Of a stretch of 51,219 bases of DNA, positions 42,574 to 51,219 are shown piece by piece. The position numbers were made by a program, and so were the translations under genes. Origin of the DNA: Streptomyces ficellus (GTDB lineage: Bacteria > Actinomycetota > Actinomycetes > Streptomycetales > Streptomycetaceae); NCBI RefSeq assembly GCF_030406405.1, contig NZ_JAUEPL010000051.1, positions 1 through 51,219 on the forward strand, given 5' to 3'. Position 1 is the stretch's first letter, and each line of letters begins with the position of its first letter. The notes under the pieces were generated by a model. That model saw nothing but the letters and a program-made list of their open reading frames with translations, ran no database searches and was not told the origin of the DNA.

Positions 42574-45500
42574 TTACGCAGGTCTAAGACTGCCATGCCC
42601 GCAGCTCTCGACCCGCATCGGTGTCGGACCGGCGCTGCCCAGGAGCGTGCGGCGCGTGCTCGGCCCGACGACCGTCGCCCATGCGTGCGGTTCCTGGGCC
42701 AGCCATCGCGCGACCAGGGCGCCGAAGCCGGGGAACTCGCGGGCCAGCTCCACGAGCCGCCGGTCGAAGCAGGTGGCTCCCTCGGGCGTACGGATGAGGA
42801 GGCGCCCGGTGCGGTGCACCAGCTCCCGGGTGCGCGGCTCGGGCCGACGCGACCAGCCGAGCGCGGCGGCTCGCAGCAGCGCGTCGGGCACGGCCACGTC
42901 GCGGCTGCCGTACGCCTCGTACGCGTCGTACTCCTCGTGCTCCTCCGACTCCAGCAGTACGTCGAGGAGCTCGGCCCGCAGCGCGGCGGACGCGCGCGTG
43001 CCCGGCGCCGCGAGGACGGGGGCCAGCGCCCTGCGCACCTCAAGGGGGCGCCCCCGCAGCAGCGCGCTGACCAGCGGGAACAGCACGGCGCGGGCGGCCG
43101 GGCCCTGTTCCAGGCGCCGGTCGACGTACGCGGCGGCGTGGACGGCGCCCCGCGGGTGGCGGTCGACGTACTCGACGACGAGCGTGGCCGCGCGCCGGGC
43201 GAGCGCGGGCGTGGTGACCGCGGCGAGGGCGGTCAGTACGTCCTCGGCCCACGGCCCGGGGCCCGCCGCCAGCCGGGTCCGGAACGCGGCGAGGACCGGC
43301 TCGGGGTGGGTGTTCAGGGCGGTGGCCAGCGCGCTCGCGGGCAGTCCGGGCGCGCCGGCGCGGAAGGCGGTCAGGGCCTGTGGGAGGTGGCGGGCGCGGG
43401 TCTGCGGGTCGCGTACGAGGAGGGAGAGGGCCGGCCCGTGCAGGGCGAGGTCGCCGGGGCGGGCGAGCAGCGCGAGGGCGGCGTAGCGGAGGAGTTCGCG
43501 GTCGGCGTCGTCGGTGACGTGCCGGGCGACGAGCGGCCCGTGCGCGGCGGCGGCCGTGCGCCGGCCGGGTCGTGCGTCGTCGTGGGCCCAGTGGTCGACG
43601 GCCCGGCACAGCGCGGACGGCTCGTCCTCGGCGAGGGCGGTGAGCAGCTCGTGGGCGCGCGGGTGGGCGGTGGTGATGAGCGCTTCGCACAGGTCGTCGA
43701 CGGCCAGGTGACGGTGGGCATACAGCAGGGCCTGCGCGGCCCCGGCGACGGTGGGGGGCACGTGGCGTGCGTGGGCACCGCCTTCGGCGGGCAGTGGCCG
43801 CTCGTCGGTGAACCAGCGGCACAGCAGGGGCTGTACGCCTCGCGGGTCGGCCGCCAGCCGAGCGGCGACGGCGTCCAGATAGCGGGTGCCTTCGTGCGTG
43901 CCCGGCGTCGCGTCGGCGGGGACCAGGCGCCGCAGCAGGTCGACGCGGTCGTCCTCGCCAAGCCGCAGCCGCTCCCAGAACCACGGCCCGAACTCGCCGA
44001 GACCGAGACCGTCCCGTCCACCGCCGTCGCATCCGCTGCCCTGTCGGGGTCCGCCCTGCCGGGGTCCGCCCTCGCGCACGGCGCGGGCGCTGACGCGGTC
44101 GGCGAGCAGCCGCAGCACGCCCAGGTACGGCCGTACGTCCGGCACTCGCAGCAGCGTCTCCCCCACCAGCTGCGCCCCCCACCAGACCGCGTCCCGCACC
44201 CGCGACGCCTCGGGTGACGCCTCGGGAGAAGCGTTCGGAGACGCCTCGGGCCACGCGGCAGCGCCCACCAGCGCGGACGCGCGGTCCGCCAGCCGGTCCA
44301 GGGCCTCGATCAGGCCGTCCAGCCGCCGGACCAGGGCCGCCGGTCCGTGGACACGGTCCAGCAGCAGGAGCGCCTGGAGCACGGGGCCGATCCGGTGGCG
44401 CGGTACGGGAAGACCGGCCGCTGCGGCTTCGGCCCCGGATCCCTCGCCGGCCGCCCGCGACGGCAGGCCGACCGGAGCGTCCTCGTGCCAGCGGTGGACC
44501 AGCGAGTGGAGCGCCGCGTCCAGGTCCAGGTGGGCGCCCTGGAGCCAGTCGGCGAGTTCCTCGTGCCCGAAGCGGTATCCGGCGCCCGCCGGGACGAGCA
44601 GGCCCTCCGTCAGGACGGCTGCCGCCCAGCCGGTGGACCACGGGAACAGTTCCTCGAACGCCTCGCGGTCCAGCTCCCCGTGCCCGGGGCCCAGGCAACG
44701 CCGCGCCGCCTCGTGAACGCGCCCCGCGACCCGCGCCGCCAGGCGCCGTACCGCCGCGCCACGTGCCGCGGGCCCGGCCGAGGCCCGGGACGCGGCGGCG
44801 ACGCGGACGGCGACGCGCAGGCACATCAGGTCCAGGTGCGCGGCGAAGACCTCCTCGCGCCGAGGCCGTCCCGGCACGTCGCCGGGCAGGGCCTCCCGCA
44901 CCTCGGCGAGGAGCCGCAGCGCCAGCGGGTGCCGGGCGTCGTCCGCCGCGATGGCGTCACCGGGCAGCCCGTACCGTTCCCGCGCCCGCGTCGCCTCGGG
45001 TCCCGAGAGGTCACCGATCCGCAGGGCATCGGGCATGCGCCAGGCGGGCCGTCCGGGGCGGTGCAGCGTGCCGGGCGGGTAGAGGGCGCCCGCCAGTTCC
45101 CAGTGCTCCGGTCGGCAGGCGATCACCAGACGCACGGCGTGCGAACGCAGCCAGCTCACCGTTCCGGCGGTCCACCGGGGCAGCCGGTGCGCCAGGACGG
45201 GCGGCATTTCCTCCGGGCTGTCGAGGAGGACGACGAGGGGGCGGCCCCAGTCCAGGGCGAGCCGTGCGATCCGCTCGGGTGTGGCGGTGCCCATCTCGCC
45301 CGGCGCGCCGGAGCAGGCCACGATCCGGCCGGCCTGCCGCAGCGCCCGCGCGACCGCGTCGGCCACGGAGCTGTCGTCCGCGCGCAGGTCGGCACCGCGC
45401 AGGTGGACGGTCGGGGCGGGCTCGAGGCCGGTGGCCCGGCGGGCGGCGAGCGCGCGCAGCTCGGTGCTGCGCCCCGTGCCGGGGTCGCCGACGAGGGCGA

Positions 45501-46272
45501 AGACCACCGCGTCGGAGGCCGCGAACCGTTCCAGCTCGCGCGCCACAGCGGGTCGTTGCACCGGGTCGGGCCAGGCGCTTGGCCCGCCGGCCGAGCCGCC
45601 CGTCGTGGTCGCGAGCTCCAGGGCGGCCGCGAGGTTGAGGTCGCGGCCGTACGCGGGGACGGTGGCGGCGTTGCGCCGCAGCAGCTCGGCCAGTGGTCCG
45701 CCGGGCGCCGCGGCGGCGGCCCGCGCGAGCGGCAGCGCGAACCCGGCCGCCCGGTGCCCGGCGTGCAGTGCCGTCCCGAGCACGCCCAGCACCGCGCCGG
45801 TCGCGGCGTCCAGGACCGGCCCGCCCGCGGCCTCGCCGCCCAGCCGCAGCGCTTCCCTGCCCTCCGTGCCGATGGCGAGTTCCAGCACGTCGTCGACCGG
45901 GTGGAACCGGTCGGCCGCGGTGTAGGTCACCGAGGCGTCGCCCAGCACCCGTGCGTCGCGCCAGCCGCGCGCGGCGAGCCGTACGTACGTGCCCGTCGCG
46001 ATGCGCGCGCGGGTGGCGATCGGCAGCGGCGGTACCCCGAGGCCCTCGGTACGCACGAGCGCCAGTGCGGATTCGGGCAGCGGGGTGATGGCGTCGGCCT
46101 CGGCGAGGAAGGTGCGCCCGTCCGGCGCGTGCACCACTACCCGTACGAGCCCGTCAACGGCCTCGTGGCTGGTCACGACCGTGCCCCGGTCATCGGCGAC
46201 GAAGCCGGTTCCGCGTGTCCGGCCCGCCGGATCGCACATCTTCACCAGCGTCGCCCGGTCACCGCGTTCCAT
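42574..46272 (-). CDS. Degenerate trypsin-fold / P-loop NTPase fusion protein
   Basis: The 1232-aa protein has three parts. Residues ~5-190 form a chymotrypsin-like fold: the histidine region TVVTSHEAVDG keeps H36, but the Asp position reads LPESALAL and the serine motif is GGEAAGGPV, with Ala149 at the Ser position, so proteolysis is unlikely. Residues ~240-500 form a NACHT/STAND-like NTPase with P-loop GDPGTGRST (262-270, Arg in place of Lys) and Walker B VVLLD (351). The C-terminal ~700 residues are helical and Ala/Leu-rich, probably repeats. No clear Shine-Dalgarno; TAA stop. I recall homologues between ribF and truB in other Streptomyces. Function unknown; signalling or defence is inference. 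Confidence 0.88.
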   Translation of the reverse strand: MERGDRATLVKMCDPAGRTRGTGFVADDRGTVVTSHEAVDGLVRVVVHAPDGRTFLAEADAITPLPESALALVRTEGLGVPPLPIATRARIATGTYVRLAARGWRDARVLGDASVTYTAADRFHPVDDVLELAIGTEGREALRLGGEAAGGPVLDAATGAVLGVLGTALHAGHRAAGFALPLARAAAAAPGGPLAELLRRNAATVPAYGRDLNLAAALELATTTGGSAGGPSAWPDPVQRPAVARELERFAASDAVVFALVGDPGTGRSTELRALAARRATGLEPAPTVHLRGADLRADDSSVADAVARALRQAGRIVACSGAPGEMGTATPERIARLALDWGRPLVVLLDSPEEMPPVLAHRLPRWTAGTVSWLRSHAVRLVIACRPEHWELAGALYPPGTLHRPGRPAWRMPDALRIGDLSGPEATRARERYGLPGDAIAADDARHPLALRLLAEVREALPGDVPGRPRREEVFAAHLDLMCLRVAVRVAAASRASAGPAARGAAVRRLAARVAGRVHEAARRCLGPGHGELDREAFEELFPWSTGWAAAVLTEGLLVPAGAGYRFGHEELADWLQGAHLDLDAALHSLVHRWHEDAPVGLPSRAAGEGSGAEAAAAGLPVPRHRIGPVLQALLLLDRVHGPAALVRRLDGLIEALDRLADRASALVGAAAWPEASPNASPEASPEASRVRDAVWWGAQLVGETLLRVPDVRPYLGVLRLLADRVSARAVREGGPRQGGPRQGSGCDGGGRDGLGLGEFGPWFWERLRLGEDDRVDLLRRLVPADATPGTHEGTRYLDAVAARLAADPRGVQPLLCRWFTDERPLPAEGGAHARHVPPTVAGAAQALLYAHRHLAVDDLCEALITTAHPRAHELLTALAEDEPSALCRAVDHWAHDDARPGRRTAAAAHGPLVARHVTDDADRELLRYAALALLARPGDLALHGPALSLLVRDPQTRARHLPQALTAFRAGAPGLPASALATALNTHPEPVLAAFRTRLAAGPGPWAEDVLTALAAVTTPALARRAATLVVEYVDRHPRGAVHAAAYVDRRLEQGPAARAVLFPLVSALLRGRPLEVRRALAPVLAAPGTRASAALRAELLDVLLESEEHEEYDAYEAYGSRDVAVPDALLRAAALGWSRRPEPRTRELVHRTGRLLIRTPEGATCFDRRLVELAREFPGFGALVARWLAQEPHAWATVVGPSTRRTLLGSAGPTPMRVESCGHGSLRPA

Positions 46273-46416
46273 GGTTCGACGGTAGGGCGGAGTTGATCAC
46301 CGGGAGAAGGACGTCGGGAGAAAGCGCCCCCGAGTGCTCCCGCCCTTCACTCCGAGCGCCTGGCCAACCGGGTGAATTCGGGGCGTGGGGTGGATAGACC
46401 CTGTGGGAGGGGGATC
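46273..46416. other. Intergenic sequence without a gene
   Basis: Leader of the protease-fold/ATPase gene. No promoter boxes or open frames are convincing. Confidence 0.4.
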
Positions 46417-46449
46417 GTGGAGCGGGCAAGGGCCCGTTGCCCGCTCCAC
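46417..46449. terminator. Strong hairpin, probable bidirectional terminator
   Basis: A perfect 13-bp stem (46417-46429 with 46437-46449) and a 7-nt loop lie 250-280 nt beyond the truB stop and about 150 nt upstream of the NTPase start. It most likely ends the truB transcript. Confidence 0.75.
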
Positions 46450-46528
46450 GGTAAGCCGCGCACAGCCCGCGCAAGCCGCGCACACCCCGCCGAAGACCAC
46501 CCGCGGGTCACCCGCAGCCCACCAGCCT

Positions 46529-46709
46529 TCAGCCGTACACCGCCGGCGCTACCTCAGCCGTACACGACCGGCGCCACCTCAGCGATACGCGCCGACGCAC
46601 CTCAGCCGTACACAGCCGACGCACGTCAACCAAACACTCCCGGCGCCCCTCAGCCATACACAGCCGACGCACCTCGACCGAACACGACCGCGCTACCTCA
46701 GCCGAACAC
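46529..46709 (-). repeat. 24-bp tandem repeat grown from the truB 3' end
   Basis: On the minus strand, GTGT(A/T)CGGCTGA and close variants recur eight times at about 24 bp, alternating with GGTGCGTCGGCT-like spacers. The first copy is the last codons and stop of truB itself (46698-46709); the others extend into the intergenic region. One copy (GTATCGCTGA) is 2 bp short. It is not CRISPR: period, length and spacer similarity do not fit. Confidence 0.85.
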
Positions 46710-47597
46710 GGCCAGGCTCTTCGCCTTGCCGTTCCGCTCCTCCACCAGCGCCAGGAACCGCCCCTCCGGCCCGAAGACCGCCACCGGCGCCGAGTCGTAT
46801 GCCGGCATGTCCAGCCGTACGCCGTTGAGCAGCAGTTTCGCCCGCCGCTCGTCCACGTCCCAGCGGGGGAACGCGGCCGCGGCGGCCTCGGCGATCGGCA
46901 TGACGGTGAGCTCCTCCTGGAGCTGGTCCAGCGTCCGGGCCGCGTCCAGCTTGTACGGGCCGACGCGCGTGCGGCGCAGTGCCGTCAGGTGGCCTCCGAC
47001 GCCCAGCCCGGCGCCCAGGTCGCGGGCGAGGGCGCGGATGTACGTACCGGAGGAGCAGACGACCGACACGACGAGGTCCACGACCGGGGTGCCGTCCTCC
47101 GCCTCGGCGTCGCGCATGTCATACACCTGGAACGACGACACCGTCACCGGCCGGGCCGGGATGTCGAACTCCTCGCCGCCGCGCACCCGTGCGTACGACC
47201 GCTTGCCGTCGATCTTGATGGCGCTGACCTTGGACGGCACCTGCATGATGGCGCCCGTCAGCTTGGCGACCTCCGCGTCGACGGCCTCGCGGGTGACCCC
47301 CGAGGCGTCGGTGGACGAGGTGATCTCGCCCTCGGCGTCGTCGGTGATGGTGTTCTGCCCGAGCCGGATGGTGCCCAGGTACTCCTTCTCGGTGAGCGCG
47401 AGGTGCCCGAGGAGCTTGGTGGCCTTCTCGACGCCGAGGACCAGGACGCCCGTCGCCATCGGGTCCAGCGTTCCGGCGTGCCCGACGCGGCGGGTCCTGG
47501 CGATCCCGCGCATCTTGGCGACGACGTCGTGCGAAGTGAAGCCCGACGGCTTGTCGACGATGACAAGCCCGTCGGGCGTCTTGTGCTGCTGCGTCAT
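46698..47597 (-). CDS. truB: tRNA pseudouridine(55) synthase
   Basis: TruB makes pseudouridine 55 in the T arm of tRNAs. The 299-aa protein starts MTQQHKTPDGLVIVDKPSG and has the catalytic motif GHAGTLDPMATG with Asp45, then SGTYIRALARDLG and the C-terminal PUA-like domain. Its ATG overlaps the rbfA stop (ATGA). Its final codons are part of the tandem repeat that follows. Conserved place in the infB-rbfA-truB cluster. Confidence 0.96.
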   Translation of the reverse strand: MTQQHKTPDGLVIVDKPSGFTSHDVVAKMRGIARTRRVGHAGTLDPMATGVLVLGVEKATKLLGHLALTEKEYLGTIRLGQNTITDDAEGEITSSTDASGVTREAVDAEVAKLTGAIMQVPSKVSAIKIDGKRSYARVRGGEEFDIPARPVTVSSFQVYDMRDAEAEDGTPVVDLVVSVVCSSGTYIRALARDLGAGLGVGGHLTALRRTRVGPYKLDAARTLDQLQEELTVMPIAEAAAAAFPRWDVDERRAKLLLNGVRLDMPAYDSAPVAVFGPEGRFLALVEERNGKAKSLAVFG

Positions 47598-48046
47598 TCG
47601 GAGGCTTCGTCCTCGTCCTCGTTGTCGTCCTCCGGCTTGCGGTACGGGTCGGCTTCGCCCGCGTACGTCTTGCCGGTCGACACCTCACGCACCTCGGCGT
47701 CCTTGGCCCGCGCCTTGTGGAGGAGGTCCTCGATGGTGCGGGCGTTGTCCGGCAGGGCGTCCGGTACGAAGGACAGGGTCGGCGTGAAGCGGACGCCGGT
47801 CTGCCTGCCGACCTCGGAGCGGAGGATGCCCTTCGCGGACTCCAGCGCCGCCGCGGACGCCGCCCGCTCCTCGTCGTCGCCGTAGACCGTGTAGAAGACC
47901 GTGGCCTCCCGCAGGTCGCCGGTGACCCGGGCGTCCGTGATGGTCACGAAGCCCAGTCGCGGATCCTTGATACGCCGGTCCAGGGTCTCCGCGACCACGA
48001 CCTGGATGCGATCGGCCAGCTTGCGGGCCCGCGCGTTGTCGGCCAC
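47594..48046 (-). CDS. rbfA: Ribosome-binding factor A
   Basis: RbfA is a 30S maturation factor that binds the 16S 5' helix. The 150-aa protein has the KH-fold segments RIQVVVAETLDRRIKDPRLG and VTITDARVTGDLREATVFYT, and an acidic C-terminal tail (PEDDNEDEDEASE) typical of actinobacteria. GTG start with GGAGAAGGA upstream. Overlaps truB by 4 nt. Confidence 0.96.
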   Translation of the reverse strand: MADNARARKLADRIQVVVAETLDRRIKDPRLGFVTITDARVTGDLREATVFYTVYGDDEERAASAAALESAKGILRSEVGRQTGVRFTPTLSFVPDALPDNARTIEDLLHKARAKDAEVREVSTGKTYAGEADPYRKPEDDNEDEDEASE

Positions 48047-48097
48047 CGGTCCTTCTCCTCTTTCGTCTTACGTTCGTCATGCCACAGTGCGGCACGT

Positions 48098-48391
48098 TCA
48101 GTCTTCATCGGTGTGCATCCGCCGTCGTACCGACAGCAGCTCCACCTCGGGCCGGCCGGCGACCATGCGCTCGCACCGGTCCAGTACGTCCGTGAGATGC
48201 CCGACGTCCCCCGAGACCATCGCGAGGCCGATCTCAGCCCGGCGATGGAGGTTCTGACCGCCGGTCTCCGCCACGCTCACCGCGTATTTGCGCTGGAGCT
48301 CGGCGACGATCGGCCGGACGACGGATCGCTTCTCCTTCAACGACCGTACGTCGCCGAGAAGCAGGTCGAAGGAGAGAGTCCCCACATACAT
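48098..48391 (-). CDS. DUF503 family protein
   Basis: This 97-aa protein starts MYVGTLSFDLLLGDVRSLKE, the standard DUF503 N-terminus, and continues KRSVVRPIVAELQRKY and VSVAETGGQNLHRRAEIGLA. The family is a conserved neighbour of infB and rbfA in Gram-positives; its function is not established. The ATG at 48391 lacks a strong Shine-Dalgarno, but the conserved start supports it. Confidence 0.92.
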   Translation of the reverse strand: MYVGTLSFDLLLGDVRSLKEKRSVVRPIVAELQRKYAVSVAETGGQNLHRRAEIGLAMVSGDVGHLTDVLDRCERMVAGRPEVELLSVRRRMHTDED

Positions 48392-48472
48392 GTGTGCCCG
48401 GATGTCCCGCCGGTTCGGGTTCAGGGCCCCGCCAACCACTTGGCAGGGACACCAAGAACCGTACACGGAACG

Positions 48473-48516
48473 GCCGGGGCCGATCGACGGAAATACTTCC
48501 GCCGACCGGCCCCGGC
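48473..48516 (-). terminator. infB terminator with directional wobble pairing
   Basis: Two 22-nt arms (48473-48494, 48495-48516) pair completely in minus-strand RNA if G-U is allowed, but would contain A-C mismatches in plus-strand RNA. The loop closes on ATAC. It lies 14 nt beyond the infB stop and terminates infB only on the minus strand. Confidence 0.8.
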
Positions 48517-48530
48517 TGCCGTGGCTGGGA

Positions 48531-51219
48531 TCAGCCGCGCGGCTTCTCGCGCATCTCGTACGTCGCGATGACGTCGTCGACCTTGATGTCGTTGAAGTTT
48601 CCGAGGTTGATACCACCCTCGAAGCCTTCGCGGATCTCGGTGACGTCGTCCTTGAAGCGACGCAGACCCTCGATGTTGAGGTTCTCCGCGATGACCTTGC
48701 CGTCGCGGATGAGGCGCGCCTTGGTGTTGCGGCGTACCTCGCCGGAGCGGATGAGGACACCCGCGATGTTGCCCAGCTTGGAGGAGCGGAAGACCTCGCG
48801 GATCTCCGCCGTACCGAGCTCGACCTCTTCGTACTCCGGCTTGAGCATGCCCTTGAGGGCCGCCTCGATCTCCTCGATGGCCTGGTAGATCACCGAGTAG
48901 TACCGGACGTCGACGCCCTCGCGCTCCGCCATCTGCGCGGCACGGCCGGCCGCGCGGACGTTGAAGCCGATGACGATGGCGTCGGAGCCCATGGCCAGGT
49001 CGATGTCCGACTCCGTGACCGCACCGACGCCGCGGTGCAGGACCCGGATGTCGACCTCTTCGCCGACGTCGAGCTGGAGCAGCGACGATTCGAGCGCCTC
49101 GACGGAACCGGAAGCGTCACCCTTGATGATGAGGTTGAGCTGCTGGATCTCGCCGGCCTTGAGCACCTTGTCCAGGTCCTCCAGGGAGACGCGGCGCACG
49201 CGCTTGGCGAACGCGGCGTTGCGCTCACGGGCGGCACGCTTCTCGGCGATCTGACGGGCCGTACGGTCCTCGTCCACCACCAGGAAGTTGTCGCCGGCGC
49301 CCGGGACGTTGGTGAGACCGAGGACGAGGACCGGGGTCGAGGGACCCGCCTCTTCCACGTTCTCGCCCTTGTCGTCGAGCATCGCGCGGACTCGGCCGTA
49401 GGCGTCGCCCGCGACGAGCGTGTCGCCGACCCGCAGGGTGCCTCGCTGGACCAGGACGGTCGCGACGGCGCCGCGGCCCTTGTCCAGGTGCGCCTCGATG
49501 GCGATGCCCTGCGCGTCCTGCTCCGGGTTGGCCCGCAGGTCGAGCGAGGCGTCCGCCGTCAGGACGACGGCCTCCAGCAGCGAGTCGATGTTCAGACCCT
49601 GCTTGGCGGAGATGTCGACGAACATGGTGTCGCCGCCGTACTCCTCGGCCACCAGGCCGTACTCGGTCAGCTGACCGCGCACCTTGACCGGGTCCGCACC
49701 CTCGACGTCGATCTTGTTGACCGCGACCACGATCGGCACGTCGGCCGCCTTGGCGTGGTTCAGCGCCTCGATCGTCTGGGGCATCACACCGTCGTTCGCC
49801 GCCACCACGAGGATCGCGATGTCGGTGGACTTGGCACCACGGGCACGCATGGCGGTGAACGCCTCGTGACCCGGGGTGTCGATGAAGGTGATCTTGCGCT
49901 CTTCGCCGTTGACCTCGGTGGCGACCTGGTACGCACCGATGTGCTGCGTGATGCCGCCGGCCTCGCCCGCGACGACGTTCGTCTTGCGGATCGCGTCCAG
50001 CAGTCGGGTCTTACCGTGGTCGACGTGACCCATGACGGTCACGACCGGCGGACGGGACACGAGGTTCTCCTCGCCGCCCTCGTCCTCGCCCCACTCGAGG
50101 TCGAAGGACTCGAGCAGCTCGCGGTCCTCCTCCTCCGGGCTGACGATCTGAACCTGGTAGTTCATCTCGTCGCCGAGCAGCTGCAGCGTCTCGTCGGAGA
50201 CGGACTGCGTGGCGGTGACCATCTCGCCGAGGTTCATCATGACCGCGACGAGCGACGCCGGGTTGGCGTTGATCTTCTCGGCGAAGTCGGTGAGGGACGC
50301 ACCGCGCGACAGGCGAACGGTCTCGCCGTTGCCGCGAGGCAGCATCACGCCGCCGACCGACGGGGCCTGCATGGCCTCGTACTCCTGGCGCCTCTGCCGC
50401 TTCGACTTACGGCCACGACGGGCCGGGCCGCCGGGACGGCCGAACGCACCCTGCGTGCCACCACGGCCACCGGGGCCGCCGGGACGGCCACCGAAGCCGG
50501 GACGACCGCCGAAGCCGCCGCCACCGCCACCGGGACCACCGGGACGACCGCCGCCGCCACCGCCACCGGGACGACCGGCGAAACCGCCGCCACCGCCACC
50601 GGGACCGGCCGGACGACCGGCGAAGCCGGGACGACCGCCGCCACCGGCACCGCCGGGACGACCGCCACCGGGACCACCGGGACCGCGACCGCCACCGGGG
50701 CCACCGCCGGGGCGGGGACCGGCAGCCGGACGCTGCGGCATCATACCCGGGTTCGGGCGGTTACCGGCGGGGCCGCCACCCGGGCGCGGGGCCTGGGGAC
50801 GCGGCATGCCACCGGGAGTCGGGCGGGGACCACCGGGACCGGCCTGCGGACGGGGACCACCCTGACCGGCGCCCTGCGGACGCGGGCCACCGGGGCCGCC
50901 GGCGCCGCCGGCCGGTCGGGGCGCACCGCCGGGACGGGGCGCCTGCGGGCGCGCCATGCCGGTGGAGCCACCAGAGGTGAAGGGGTTGTTGCCCGGACGC
51001 GGACCCGCGGGACGCGGGGCACCCGGACGGGGGGCGCGCTCGCCACCGGGGCGCGGGGCACCGGGACGGCCACCGCGCTCGCCGCCCTGTCCGCGCTCGC
51101 CCTGGGGGCGACCTGCGGGACGGGGGCCGGGCGTGGCACCGGGCCGGGGACCGGCGGCCGGGGCCGACGGGGGCGCGGTGAACTCCGGGTTGGCCGGAGC
51201 CGGCGCCCGCCTCGCCGGC
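48531..51219 (-). CDS. infB: Translation initiation factor IF-2 (5' end outside the window)
   Basis: IF-2 is the GTPase that positions initiator tRNA. The frame is open to the window edge, so the N-terminus is missing; 896 codons are seen, including the stop. The N-terminal part is a long Gly/Pro/Arg-rich disordered region (GGRPG, GGGGGGFAGRPG units), typical of Streptomyces IF-2. The G domain follows with VMGHVDHGKT, DTPGHEAFT and NKID, then the switch and C-terminal beta-barrel domains. It is upstream of DUF503-rbfA-truB but separated from them by a strong terminator. Confidence 0.97.
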   Translation of the reverse strand, partial: PARRAPAPANPEFTAPPSAPAAGPRPGATPGPRPAGRPQGERGQGGERGGRPGAPRPGGERAPRPGAPRPAGPRPGNNPFTSGGSTGMARPQAPRPGGAPRPAGGAGGPGGPRPQGAGQGGPRPQAGPGGPRPTPGGMPRPQAPRPGGGPAGNRPNPGMMPQRPAAGPRPGGGPGGGRGPGGPGGGRPGGAGGGGRPGFAGRPAGPGGGGGGFAGRPGGGGGGGRPGGPGGGGGGFGGRPGFGGRPGGPGGRGGTQGAFGRPGGPARRGRKSKRQRRQEYEAMQAPSVGGVMLPRGNGETVRLSRGASLTDFAEKINANPASLVAVMMNLGEMVTATQSVSDETLQLLGDEMNYQVQIVSPEEEDRELLESFDLEWGEDEGGEENLVSRPPVVTVMGHVDHGKTRLLDAIRKTNVVAGEAGGITQHIGAYQVATEVNGEERKITFIDTPGHEAFTAMRARGAKSTDIAILVVAANDGVMPQTIEALNHAKAADVPIVVAVNKIDVEGADPVKVRGQLTEYGLVAEEYGGDTMFVDISAKQGLNIDSLLEAVVLTADASLDLRANPEQDAQGIAIEAHLDKGRGAVATVLVQRGTLRVGDTLVAGDAYGRVRAMLDDKGENVEEAGPSTPVLVLGLTNVPGAGDNFLVVDEDRTARQIAEKRAARERNAAFAKRVRRVSLEDLDKVLKAGEIQQLNLIIKGDASGSVEALESSLLQLDVGEEVDIRVLHRGVGAVTESDIDLAMGSDAIVIGFNVRAAGRAAQMAEREGVDVRYYSVIYQAIEEIEAALKGMLKPEYEEVELGTAEIREVFRSSKLGNIAGVLIRSGEVRRNTKARLIRDGKVIAENLNIEGLRRFKDDVTEIREGFEGGINLGNFNDIKVDDVIATYEMREKPRG

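Noticed and set aside
46529..46709. CRISPR array
   Set aside because: Units are 24 bp with no unique spacers of constant length, and no cas genes are nearby.

Overview
The window is high-GC DNA (GTG and TTG starts, GC-rich third positions, TAGGAT/TAGGGT-type -10 boxes) with the gene order of a Streptomyces chromosome core region. Housekeeping genes lie at both ends and a type VII (ESX) protein secretion locus lies in the middle. The order infB - DUF503 - rbfA - truB - (protease-fold/ATPase) - ribF ... ESX ... rpsO - pnp - M16 peptidase - dapB ... thyX - dapA - RNase J is, from memory, the S. coelicolor SCO5706-SCO5745 neighbourhood. No similarity search was run, so species is not assigned.

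Left end (1-13 kb): RNase J, dapA and thyX on the minus strand, each followed by a hairpin terminator. thyX carries a 303-residue intein in its signature motif, with an HNH nuclease and an AP2-like segment. Two small membrane-protein genes face them on the plus strand. A minus-strand operon rpsO - pnp - M16 protease - dapB - small membrane protein follows, joined by 1-4 nt overlaps or short gaps.

Middle (11.6-35.3 kb), the ESX locus: eccD (minus) diverges from eccC (plus). Behind eccC come a membrane protein, a 165-aa/767-aa pair that looks like a type VII substrate cassette, and a lipoprotein. Facing these are two WXG100 genes, mycosin 1, a long WQG-motif protein with a Gly/Pro-rich tail and its short helical partner, mycosin 2 and eccB (all minus). 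eccB diverges from eccE, which is followed by a conserved accessory gene, a lone DUF397 protein and an EspI-like MinD/ParA ATPase with Pro/Gln-rich arms. EccC would power export, EccB/D/E form the membrane complex, the mycosins are the membrane-anchored proteases, and the WXG100 pair and the larger WXG-like proteins are the likely cargo. A frameshifted PQQ-propeller remnant lies between the cassette and the WXG100 operon.

Right end (35.4-51.2 kb): a five-gene oligopeptide/nickel-type ABC importer operon with stop/start overlaps, a 0.47-kb repeat-rich non-coding stretch, ribF, a 1232-aa protein that joins a degenerate trypsin fold to a P-loop NTPase, a 24-bp tandem repeat grown from the truB 3' end, then truB, rbfA, a DUF503 gene and infB, whose 5' end runs out of the window.

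The observations most worth following are the AP2+HNH intein in ThyX, the pseudoprotease-NTPase fusion, and the effector-like cassette inside the ESX locus.
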